Assembly (NCBI GenBank): GCA_035527835.1
Contig: DATKZS010000135.1
Span: 1-64,000 of the forward strand
Reading direction: 5' to 3'
Source: DATKZS01 sp035527835 [NCBI: bacterium]
Lineage (GTDB): Bacteria > RBG-13-61-14
Length of the DNA: 64,000 nucleotides
The notes below the pieces were generated by a model, which did not search any database, had not been told where the DNA came from, and worked only from the letters and a program-made list of their open reading frames with translations. Within the stretch, counting starts at the first letter, position 1, and the number at the start of each line of letters is the position of its first letter. The position numbers and the translations under genes are program-made. Positions 8,985-15,940 of this stretch are shown piece after piece.

Positions 8985-9004
8985 CATTCCGGGAGCGAGA
9001 AGCA

Positions 9005-9823
9005 ATGAGCCTCTTAAAAATCATGCAGGAACATGCAGACGGGGAAACCGCCGTCAAGGAACCTGCGGGCAAAATCAAGGACGCGAACCACGAGGGGTCC
9101 GGCCAGGCAAACCCGCCGATCCAGCAACCCGCCCTTTACGTTTCCCCTACGCTCAAGACCTGGGAGACCGACAAGCCGCAACTCTACGCCCGCGACGTCA
9201 CCTACGATGACCTCTGCTACCGCCGCCTCGATCCCGAATACTATGCCTGGCTCCGCTCCAAGATCATGCTGGCCAAAAGAGCATGCGAGTCCGGGCGACT
9301 TGCCAAGGCCGCCTATGACGAACTGCGCGGCAAGTTCATGCCCATTCACGAGTGGGCGATGAAAAATTTCGGCGACGGCCAGGTACAAGAGGCCATCAAC
9401 CAACTGGATGCCCAGGCCTACGCCCCGCCAATCCCCTGGAAGGCCGGAGACCTGGACAGGCATGCAGCAACAGCGGACAAGGTCGTACCGAAACCCGAAC
9501 ACCTCTTTCCTCCCAACGGAGAATTCAGATTCGTCCATCCCGTCTCCCCCGAGTCTGTGGCCAAGGTCGATGCCATCAAGGACCAAGCTCTATCCCTCGA
9601 CTGGACCGAGACCTCCCTCTACCAGAACCGCGGGCAATTCAAATTCCCCTGCGGCGAGGACTATGGCCTGGTTTGCTTCCTGGAAGGCGACAGGCTCATC
9701 GGCGAGGTCACCCGCCAGTCCATCGAGATCATCCATCCAGGTCCCCGCGAGAGCCGACTGCGCTTCTATAACTCGCACGTTGACCAGCCCTGGATCAAGC
9801 GGTCGGGAAAGGAGGCCCCATGA
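9005..9823 (+). CDS. Hypothetical phage protein downstream of the origin
   Basis: 272 residues from ATG 9005 with GGGAGCGAG upstream and promoter motif P1 ahead of it. I recognise no family. The N-terminal 60 residues look polar and disordered, the middle (about 65-140) is helical with a YDDLCYRRLDPEYYAWLRSK segment, and the C-terminal part (about 175-265) looks like a small beta-rich domain. It overlaps the following HTH gene by 4 bases (ATGA), so the two are co-translated. Being first after the origin and before the terminase genes suggests a regulatory or DNA-handling role, but this is only positional. Confidence 0.7.
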   Translation: MSLLKIMQEHADGETAVKEPAGKIKDANHEGSGQANPPIQQPALYVSPTLKTWETDKPQLYARDVTYDDLCYRRLDPEYYAWLRSKIMLAKRACESGRLAKAAYDELRGKFMPIHEWAMKNFGDGQVQEAINQLDAQAYAPPIPWKAGDLDRHAATADKVVPKPEHLFPPNGEFRFVHPVSPESVAKVDAIKDQALSLDWTETSLYQNRGQFKFPCGEDYGLVCFLEGDRLIGEVTRQSIEIIHPGPRESRLRFYNSHVDQPWIKRSGKEAP

Positions 9824-10197
9824 AAAAACGCTATGCCTGCGCCCACGCCGTGCTGCCGGCCGACCTGGTCGAGGCGGTGCAAGCCCACTTCACCGGGCTG
9901 CTCTGGGTGCCGAGCAGCAAGCTGTTCTATGACGAGCGCAAGAAGCTCGTGCTGGCGCTCAAGGAGGAAGGCGTGCCCATCAAGGAGATTGCGCGGCTGG
10001 CCGGAATCTCACCCCGCCGGGTCCACCAGATCATAAAAAATGAGCGGCCTGACAAAATAATTTCCGGCACTTTTGACGATTCGCCGGTATGTAATCAGGT
10101 GGAAGGCGTCTCCGACAAGGGGAGTGAAATCCAGCTTAATTTGCTTCCCGCGCCGGAGTCGGATGCATCGGTGCAGAATTCACACGACGATGACTGA
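9820..10197 (+). CDS. Helix-turn-helix DNA-binding protein
   Basis: 125 residues, start overlapping the upstream stop. A clear helix-turn-helix lies at about residues 50-72, LKEEGVPIKEIARLAGIS followed by PRRVHQIIK, the pattern of sigma-like or resolvase-like HTH modules. The N-terminal 40 residues resemble a small substrate-binding or dimerisation segment; the C-terminus is polar. It could be a transcriptional regulator or a terminase-associated DNA-recognition protein, since the next gene looks like a small terminase. Promoter motif P2 lies inside its 3' third. Confidence 0.7.
   Translation: MKKRYACAHAVLPADLVEAVQAHFTGLLWVPSSKLFYDERKKLVLALKEEGVPIKEIARLAGISPRRVHQIIKNERPDKIISGTFDDSPVCNQVEGVSDKGSEIQLNLLPAPESDASVQNSHDDD
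10061..10096 (+). promoter_or_regulatory. Phage promoter motif, copy P2 (intragenic)
   Basis: TTTCCGGCAC, an 18-base spacer ending TCGCCGG, then TATGTAATC. It differs from the other copies by one base in the -35 element (CCGGCA). It lies within the HTH gene, about 94 bases before the small-terminase start at 10190, so it could drive the packaging genes independently. Confidence 0.6.
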
Positions 10198-10714
10198 CCA
10201 AGACCAGAACACTCCCGACGCGGGCCGGGAGATTTGCAAGAGCGACGCCCAGGAGTTGGACAAGTGGGTCCGCAACGAGAAGGTGCGCGAGAAGGGCCGT
10301 GGCGCGCCCGAGGGAAACTTGCGCGGCATGGAGCATGGCATCTATGCCAGCCGCTTCCTGGCCGAGGACGAGAAGAAGATCTTCGACTCGATCATTGCGC
10401 AGCTTTACAAGGACTTTGTGTTCAACAAGAGTTCGGACTTCATGCAGGTGGAGCTGGTCGCGGTTTACTTCATCAAGCTGAGCCGGGCGCAGGAGGAGGG
10501 CAACTGGGATGCGGCCGAGCGCCTGGACCGGATGATCCGCTGCCACTTGAAGGACCTGAAGACCACCAAGATCACCCGCGAGGGAGAGCTTCCGAACAAG
10601 CGGAGCGCGACCCCGGCGCAGTGGGCCTCCGCCCTGGTCAAGAAGCTGGCGGACGAGAAAAACCCCGAGGCAAAACCAGCCCGCGGGCGAAAACGCAAAA
10701 AAGATGGCGCATAA
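10190..10714 (+). CDS. Probable terminase small subunit
   Basis: 174 residues from ATG 10190, which overlaps the upstream stop by 8 bases; the frame is open further upstream but only this start suits the protein. The segment GAPEGNLRGMEHGIYAS (about 38-54) matches the GAPxGNxNAxxHG signature of many phage small-terminase or packaging-associated proteins, followed by a helical body and a Lys/Arg-rich tail (ARGRKRKKDGA). Family knowledge: TerS recognises phage DNA and hands it to TerL. The large subunit is encoded 2 kb downstream, separated by a minus-strand recombinase cassette, which is unusual. Confidence 0.6.
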   Translation: MTDQDQNTPDAGREICKSDAQELDKWVRNEKVREKGRGAPEGNLRGMEHGIYASRFLAEDEKKIFDSIIAQLYKDFVFNKSSDFMQVELVAVYFIKLSRAQEEGNWDAAERLDRMIRCHLKDLKTTKITREGELPNKRSATPAQWASALVKKLADEKNPEAKPARGRKRKKDGA

Positions 10715-10803
10715 CCCCGGAGAGCGAAAAATGAAGAGCCGCTTGTTTCAAAGAGTTGCGGAGCAGCGAGAGGGCAAGAAGGGCGCATAAGACGTGTTCT
10801 CTG

Positions 10804-10825
10804 AAATCCGAGTCAACAGAAATTT
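10804..10825. promoter_or_regulatory. Dyad element, copy C
   Basis: ATCCGAGTCAAC (10806-10817) within an imperfect inverted repeat, AAATCC on the left and GAAATTT on the right. It is in the 151-base gap between the small terminase and the gene at 10866. I see no promoter of the P1-P4 type beside this copy. Confidence 0.4.
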
Positions 10826-10865
10826 CACTGTTTAGGGTCCGCCAACAATGGGACAAGGAAACTTG

Positions 10866-11135
10866 ATGGATAAGACGCGAGCGACAATGGCCGGGCCGGG
10901 ACTCCGCGATGACTGGCTGGAGTTCGTCTCCCTGGTTGAACACCGCCTGGAGCAGGGCGCGGTCGAGTATGGCGACTCGACCATGCGCCGGCCCGCGCTC
11001 GAAGTCCTGGACGAGGTGGAGCAGGAGCTACTGGACGTTATGGGCTGGTCGTTCTTCGCCTGGCTGCGGATAAGGCGGCTCAAAGAAAAGGTGAAAAAAG
11101 CGTTGACGGAAATTTCACAAGGGGACGGCGAGTGA
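10866..11135 (+). CDS. Small helical protein, possibly MazG-like
   Basis: 89 residues from ATG 10866, preferred over ATG 10848 because AAGGAAAC lies 5-8 bases before it. It contains GAVEYGDSTM and then EVLDEVEQELLDVMGW with a following hydrophobic helix and RIRRLKEK. The spaced acidic residues (ExxxE...E..LD) recall all-alpha NTP pyrophosphohydrolases of the MazG group that phages often encode, but the protein is shorter than a complete domain and the match is weak. It ends 12 bases before the convergent recombinase gene. Confidence 0.5.
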   Translation: MDKTRATMAGPGLRDDWLEFVSLVEHRLEQGAVEYGDSTMRRPALEVLDEVEQELLDVMGWSFFAWLRIRRLKEKVKKALTEISQGDGE

Positions 11136-11146
11136 AGGCGCGGCGC

Positions 11147-12094
11147 TCACAGGCGCTCGATGGCCTCTTCCAGGACGCCGTCCACGAGGTGGGTATAGAC
11201 CTGGGTGGTGGAAAGGTCGCGGTGGCCGAGCGCACGCTGGACCACCAGGATGTCGCCGGTCTTGCTGTAGAGGTGGGTAGCGAAGGTGTGGCGCAGGGCG
11301 TGGGGGCCGATGTGCTTGGCGATCCCGGCGGCTTCGAGCCAGTGTTCGAGCCTGCGGGCGACCTGGCGTGGGCCCAGGCGGGTCTCGCGGTTGGAGAGGA
11401 ACAGCGCGGAGCACTCTCCGTTCCCAACGCGGCGGCGCTCGGCGAGATACGAACGGAGCAATGAGCGGAGGTCGGTCTTGAGGAACTTCAGTTGCGGGAC
11501 ATTGCCCTTGGCGTGGCGGACGCGGAGATGCTTGGCGTCCAGGTCCACGTCATCGAGGTCGAGGTCCACAAGCTCCTGGAGCCGGATGCCGGTGCCCAGG
11601 AATAGCTCGATGATGAGCCGGTCCCTGGTCGCCATTGCCGATGCCTGGCCCCGGAGTTCCTTGAGTAGCCGCTTCTTTTCGGCCTCGGTGAGGAACACCG
11701 GGGGCGTGCGCGGGAGCCGGCGCAGGGTGACCGAGCGGGCCGCGTTCTCCGGGGTCAGGCCGGTGTCCTTGGCCCAGGCGAAGAACGAGCGGAGCGCGGC
11801 CTTGAAGCGGTGCAGGGACGCGGGCGAGCGCGGCTCCCCTTGCGATGTGCGGGCGATATCGGGCGAGGTCAGGGCCTCGTCCAGCATTCCCGGCGTGATT
11901 CGGTCCAGCGAAAGGCCCGGGTGCCTTTCGGTCAGCACCCGGGCCAGGGTCATGAGGTCGCGCTGGTATGCGCTGATGGTGTTCGGGGAGCGGCCTTGGG
12001 CTTCAAGCCTCTGGCTGAAGGCGAGCACCGCCTGCTCAATAGGTTCAGGACTGGGCAGTAGCCTTATCGGACTTGCGTTTCTTTGCGGGGTCAT
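11147..12094 (-). CDS. Tyrosine recombinase (XerC/D-type integrase)
   Basis: 315 residues on the minus strand. N-terminal SAM-like core-binding domain (about 15-110), then the catalytic domain with all expected residues: Arg in GTGIRLQEL, Lys in the beta-hairpin after HAKGN, HALRHTFATH (H-x-x-R), the GHRD His, and the nucleophile Tyr in TQVYTHL. The family cuts and rejoins DNA at short core sites for integration or dimer resolution. It lies between small and large terminase genes, transcribed against them, and overlaps the upstream minus-strand gene by 50 bases. No attachment site is obvious nearby. A Xer-like resolution role is as likely as lysogenic integration. Confidence 0.93.
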   Translation of the reverse strand: MTPQRNASPIRLLPSPEPIEQAVLAFSQRLEAQGRSPNTISAYQRDLMTLARVLTERHPGLSLDRITPGMLDEALTSPDIARTSQGEPRSPASLHRFKAALRSFFAWAKDTGLTPENAARSVTLRRLPRTPPVFLTEAEKKRLLKELRGQASAMATRDRLIIELFLGTGIRLQELVDLDLDDVDLDAKHLRVRHAKGNVPQLKFLKTDLRSLLRSYLAERRRVGNGECSALFLSNRETRLGPRQVARRLEHWLEAAGIAKHIGPHALRHTFATHLYSKTGDILVVQRALGHRDLSTTQVYTHLVDGVLEEAIERL

Positions 12095-12446
12095 CCTGCT
12101 CCTCCTTTACGGCGTCCCGGCCCATGGGCGTGTCCTTGGGAAGCGGGAGCTTATCAATCCTTTTGGTCTCCTTGGCCCAGACCAGGAACATGCGCATCAC
12201 GCGCATGGTCTTGTCCACCGTGGGCTTGGCGCGGGGCTTGCCGTCCGGGAGTTTGAGCAGGTCGTCGGACTTGAAGAACTTGCCCACATGCTGGGGCAGG
12301 ATGGTGTTGAGCTTCCGGTCCGCGCCGAAGTGGGCCTCGATCTGTTCGAAATCCTTGCCGTAAGTGTAAATCGTCCGTTCCTTCTTCCCCTGGGTCTTGA
12401 GGTGCGCGAGGTAAGTTTGCGCGGCCTCATGCAGTGTCTCGGTCAT
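12045..12446 (-). CDS. Free-standing tyrosine-recombinase core-binding (SAM-like) domain protein
   Basis: 133 residues, minus strand, overlapping the integrase start by 50 bases. The sequence (AAQTYLAHLKTQGKKERTIY at the start, later VDKTMRVMRMFLVWAKETKR) is the four-helix N-terminal domain seen in phage integrases, but the reading frame ends in a Lys/Asp-rich tail without any catalytic R-H-R-Y residues. It is in a different frame from the integrase, so it is not just an integrase N-terminus broken by one sequencing error: the integrase has its own core-binding domain. It may bind the same DNA sites as an accessory or inhibitor. It is preceded by GGAG (minus strand). Confidence 0.8.
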   Translation of the reverse strand: MTETLHEAAQTYLAHLKTQGKKERTIYTYGKDFEQIEAHFGADRKLNTILPQHVGKFFKSDDLLKLPDGKPRAKPTVDKTMRVMRMFLVWAKETKRIDKLPLPKDTPMGRDAVKEEQDDPAKKRKSDKATAQS

Positions 12447-12461
12447 AGTCGGTCTCCTTTC

Positions 12462-12650
12462 TTAGTTTGGGTTCGCGGTGTGTTCGCACCGCAGCCTTGC
12501 GGCGGTCCGAACCCGGACCTGTCGCCGCGTTTCCTTGTTCACGCCCGTCCATCCGCCGTTCGGATGCTCGGCTTCGAGCCGCACCGGGACGAGCTTGCCG
12601 GACACCTTGACCAGGTAGGTCCGGCCAACCTCGACGTCCTTTCTTTTCAT
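12462..12650 (-). CDS. Small conserved basic protein
   Basis: 62 residues on the minus strand, with AAAGGAGG directly upstream, first gene of the minus-strand operon. The sequence starts MKRKDVEVGRTYLVKVSGKL and has a Gly-Gly-Trp-Thr-Gly turn, suggesting a small SH3-like beta barrel; it ends with a basic VRTAARLRCEHT segment. I do not know its function. Its place ahead of the core-binding protein and the recombinase suggests a regulatory or DNA-binding accessory. Confidence 0.7.
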   Translation of the reverse strand: MKRKDVEVGRTYLVKVSGKLVPVRLEAEHPNGGWTGVNKETRRQVRVRTAARLRCEHTANPN

Positions 12651-12787
12651 GTCTGCCTCCTTTCCGTGGGGTCAATCCCGCGCCGTCCGATTATGTCGGC
12701 GCATACACATACACGCTTCTATTCAGCCGGAAGTCAAGGCATTTCTGATAGTATTTTCGAGGGCCGGAATACTGGGGAGATGGGGTC

Positions 12788-14314
12788 ATGGCGGGCCTAA
12801 AACCCAGGGACCGCCGTCTGGCGGAAACGCTGATGAACCCGGTCCTGTGGGGCCAGGCTTACCTCAAGAACCGAGACGAGACGCCCCGGAGCTACTGGCC
12901 GCACCAGGCCGAGGACCTGCTCTGCGAGGTCAGGAACATCATCCACCTGGATGGCCGGGACGCGGGCAAGAGCGTGAACATCACCACCGACGCGCTCCAC
13001 TTCGCCTTCATCACCACCGGCGGCCAGGGCCTGATCGCCGCGCCTCACCAGGGCCATCTCGATACCCTGATCGAGGAGATCGAGTTCCAACTGGAATCCA
13101 ACCCGGACCTGATGGACAGCATCGCCATCAGCAAGTACGGCAAGCCCAAGATTCACCGCAAGCCCTACTTCCGGCTGGAGTTCGCCAACGGCTCGATCCT
13201 TTACTTCCGACCGGCGGGGGCTTACGGCGACTCGTTCCGCTCGCTGCACGTGGACCGGGTCTGGGTTGACGAGGGCGCGTGGCTCTCCGAGAAAGCGTGG
13301 AAGGCCCTGCGCCAGTGCCTCAAGGCCAACGGCAAGCTGCGGATTTACTCGACTCCCAACGGTCTGCGCAACACCACCTATTACCGCCTCACATCCTCGG
13401 ACCAGTTCAAGGTCTTCCGCTGGCCCTCGTGGTTGAATCCGGCTTGGAGCGAAGAGCGCGAGTCGGAGCTAATCGAATTCTATGGAGGCAAGGACACCGC
13501 GGGCTGGCAGCATGAGGTCGCGGGTGAACACGGCAAGCCCTCCTACGGCGCGTTCAACATCGAGTACCTGACCCTGTGCCGGCAGGAGCTATTGGAATAC
13601 CAGAAGGTGGTGATTACTGGCGACGAGCTAAAGAACTGCGAGACCGAGGATGACTCCTGCGACCGGCTGGAGATGCTCCTCAATCTCATGCCGCAGACCG
13701 GCACGTTCTGGATCGGCGGCGACCTGGGCTATACCAACGACCCCACCGAGCTCGTGGTCTTCCGGGAGAGCGAAGCCGGCGAGCGGTCGGTGCTGAAGCT
13801 CATTCTGCGCGTCCACATGGAGCACGTGACCTATCCTCACATCGCCCAGGCCATTGCTCTGCTCGAACGATACTTCTCGCCGGTCGGGATCGGCGTGGAC
13901 AACGGCGGCAACGGCCTGGCTGTGGTCCAGGAGCTATTGACGCTCGACAAGTACAAGCCGCTCCAGTTGGAGGGACGGTTGGCCGGGTATGACTTCGGCG
14001 GAATGACGACCCTGGCGGTGCGGGACGGCCATGAGGTCAAGAAGCGGACCAAGGAGCTGATGACGAGCCTCATCAACGGCGCGCTCCAGAGGAAGCAACT
14101 CATCTTCCCAGCCGATGATATGGAGATCGAGGACCAGTTCACCACGCACACCTACACACTGCGGGACGGCAAGGTGATCTACGGGAAGGGCAACGACCAC
14201 ATCGTTGACGCGGTGCGTTGCGCCATACTCGCCCGCGAGCAGGGCAACTTGAACGGGGCCGGCCAGGAGACGGTCCACTTGGTGCCGCTGATGACGGAGC
14301 CGGTGTTTATTTAG
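12788..14314 (+). CDS. terL: Terminase large subunit
   Basis: 508 residues. ATPase part: Walker A-like GRDAGKSV near residue 56, Walker B VDRVWVDEGAW near 157-167, coupling motif region STPNG near 197. Nuclease part (RNase H fold): GGDLGYTNDPTELV near 313-326, GVDNGGNG near 359, and DHIVDAVRCA near 473-482 supplying the catalytic acidic residues. The protein packages DNA into preformed heads using ATP and cuts the concatemer. The start is preceded by GGGGAGATGGGGTC. The following gene is the portal, as expected; the small subunit lies on the far side of the recombinase cassette. Confidence 0.95.
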   Translation: MAGLKPRDRRLAETLMNPVLWGQAYLKNRDETPRSYWPHQAEDLLCEVRNIIHLDGRDAGKSVNITTDALHFAFITTGGQGLIAAPHQGHLDTLIEEIEFQLESNPDLMDSIAISKYGKPKIHRKPYFRLEFANGSILYFRPAGAYGDSFRSLHVDRVWVDEGAWLSEKAWKALRQCLKANGKLRIYSTPNGLRNTTYYRLTSSDQFKVFRWPSWLNPAWSEERESELIEFYGGKDTAGWQHEVAGEHGKPSYGAFNIEYLTLCRQELLEYQKVVITGDELKNCETEDDSCDRLEMLLNLMPQTGTFWIGGDLGYTNDPTELVVFRESEAGERSVLKLILRVHMEHVTYPHIAQAIALLERYFSPVGIGVDNGGNGLAVVQELLTLDKYKPLQLEGRLAGYDFGGMTTLAVRDGHEVKKRTKELMTSLINGALQRKQLIFPADDMEIEDQFTTHTYTLRDGKVIYGKGNDHIVDAVRCAILAREQGNLNGAGQETVHLVPLMTEPVFI

Positions 14315-14378
14315 CGTTTGGCCCAAGGGCTGCCAGTTAGCCTGGCCTTGGCTACATACCCCTAAAGGCGATCTCATC

Positions 14379-14394
14379 TCGCGCCGTGGCGCGA
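14379..14394. repeat. Short inverted repeat ahead of the portal gene
   Basis: TCGCGCC and GGCGCGA flank a 2-base centre in the 117-base gap between terL and portal. There is no T-run after it, so it is not an intrinsic terminator; it could form a hairpin or bind a dimeric protein. Support is only the symmetry. Confidence 0.35.
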
Positions 14395-14431
14395 ATGTGG
14401 CGCTCACAGGGCTAAAACAAGCGAGGTTGCA

Positions 14432-15928
14432 GTGGAAGGGAAAGGACAAATCACGAACGAAGACCTCCTGGCGCAGGGGGTGATTATCGCGCCGCTGGCA
14501 TCGGCTGCGGCCCTGGACCCGGCGGTGTTCGCCAAGGTCTCGGCGAACGAGGCCATTCCCGTGACCTGGGAAGACCGGGCGCGGAGGGCCTGGGAGTATT
14601 ACGTTGAGGAGCCGCTGGTCAAAAACTGCGTGAACTCCTGGCGAACCTTCGCCGTGGGCGACGAGATTAAAGTCGCCAGCGATGACGCGGGCGTGAAGGA
14701 GGCCGCCAGCGAACTGGCTTACAAGATTAGCGTCTCGGCCTTCGTGAAGGCCATGATCCTGCAACTGCTGGTCAAGGGCGACGCCATCGGGTTCAAGGGC
14801 TACACCAAGGACGGCAAGGACATCGAGGAGGTCGTGTGCGTGAACCCGATCTCGGTCAAGGTCCGGTACGAGAACGGCGAACTGGTCGAGGCCAAGCAAT
14901 ACCCCGAGGACGCGCCGAGCGCGGGAGACGCCCTGAATCTGCCGGTCAAACAGGTGCTCCACCTCAAATGGGACGCCCCGCCCTTCTCGCCGCGCGGCAA
15001 CTCACTGGTGCTCCCCGCGTTCCAGTCCATCGAACTCCTGCGCGACTATCGCCGGGCCGAACAAGCCATTGCCAAGCGCTGGGCCACTCCCTTCCGGCTG
15101 CTCAAGGTCGGCGGCGCTTATGGCCAGAAAATGGTCATGCCCGACCAGACCATGCTGGAGCAGGTCCGGGATATGGTGAACAAGATGGACCTGAAGAGCG
15201 GGCTGGTGGTCCCATTCTACGTCACGGTCGAGACCCACGGGACCGAAGGCCAAGTCCTCAACGTCGAGGACAAGGTCAAGGAGGTCAAGGAAGACATCAT
15301 GGTCGCGCTCGGGCTGTCGCGCACGCTCATCACGGGCGACGGCCCCAACTTCGCCACGGCCTCGGTGAGCCTGCAGAAGATGCTGGTCATGATCCGGGAG
15401 ATCAAGCAGGCCGCCCGCGACATCCTGGCCTGGGTCTTTGACGACTGGATGGAACTCAAGGGGCATAAGGACAAGACCCTCCAGTTTCTGTTCAACGATC
15501 TTGACCCCAGCGACGCGGTGGACGTGAAGCGCCTGCTCATCGAACTCTATGACCGCAAGCTCATCAGCCGGGCGAGCCTGCAGCTGAAGATGGACCTCGA
15601 CCCGGACATCGAGGCGGCCAATAGGGAGAGCGAGAAGAAGTCGGTGGACCTGCTGGATGAGAAGCAGATCAAGCCCATCGTGGACATGGTCATGGCCGGG
15701 ATCATGGGCGTGGAGGTCGCGCAGAAGATGCTCGGCCTGGACCCGGCGGCGAACAAGGCGAGCGCATCGGTGGAGGCCGACTATGCCCGGGCAATCGGTG
15801 ACGAGGTCTGCGACTCGTGCGCTCACTTCGACGAGGAGAAGAACCATTGCCGGGCGCGGAAATCCGAGACAACTTTTTCTTCACCAGCCTGCCGCTTCTT
15901 CGACGCCCGCATTGCCCCGGCAAGCTGA
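14432..15928 (+). CDS. Portal protein
   Basis: 498 residues from a GTG start with GAGG 6 bases upstream. The body matches HK97/SPP1-type portals: the EYYVEEPLVKNCVNSW region, a WDAPPFSPRGNSLV segment, and DLDPSDAVDVKRL before the helical C-terminal part. Portals form the dodecameric ring through which DNA is packaged and to which the neck binds. Unusual is the C-terminal tail (about 463-492) with four cysteines, CDSC then C and C about 10 and 14 residues on, a likely zinc-binding knuckle not typical of portals. Neighbours terL and the minor head protein support the assignment. Confidence 0.88.
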   Translation: MEGKGQITNEDLLAQGVIIAPLASAAALDPAVFAKVSANEAIPVTWEDRARRAWEYYVEEPLVKNCVNSWRTFAVGDEIKVASDDAGVKEAASELAYKISVSAFVKAMILQLLVKGDAIGFKGYTKDGKDIEEVVCVNPISVKVRYENGELVEAKQYPEDAPSAGDALNLPVKQVLHLKWDAPPFSPRGNSLVLPAFQSIELLRDYRRAEQAIAKRWATPFRLLKVGGAYGQKMVMPDQTMLEQVRDMVNKMDLKSGLVVPFYVTVETHGTEGQVLNVEDKVKEVKEDIMVALGLSRTLITGDGPNFATASVSLQKMLVMIREIKQAARDILAWVFDDWMELKGHKDKTLQFLFNDLDPSDAVDVKRLLIELYDRKLISRASLQLKMDLDPDIEAANRESEKKSVDLLDEKQIKPIVDMVMAGIMGVEVAQKMLGLDPAANKASASVEADYARAIGDEVCDSCAHFDEEKNHCRARKSETTFSSPACRFFDARIAPAS

Positions 15929-15940
15929 TCGGAGTCGTCC

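Noticed and set aside
10731-10790. 19-codon open frame between small terminase and the MazG-like gene
   Set aside because: Weak ribosome site and too short to judge; not listed as a gene.
12651-12787. Divergent promoters between the recombinase operon and terL
   Set aside because: A minus-strand TTGACT is present but the -10 candidates are poor; on the + strand nothing like P1-P4 occurs.
11142-14410. 12-base direct repeat GGCGCTCACAGG at 11142-11153 and 14399-14410 as an attachment site
   Set aside because: One copy overlaps the integrase stop codon, the other is in the portal leader; repeats of 12 bases are expected by chance in 64 kb.
14315-14431. Hairpin at 14379-14394 as terminator of terL
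   Set aside because: No T-run follows and the portal must be transcribed through it.
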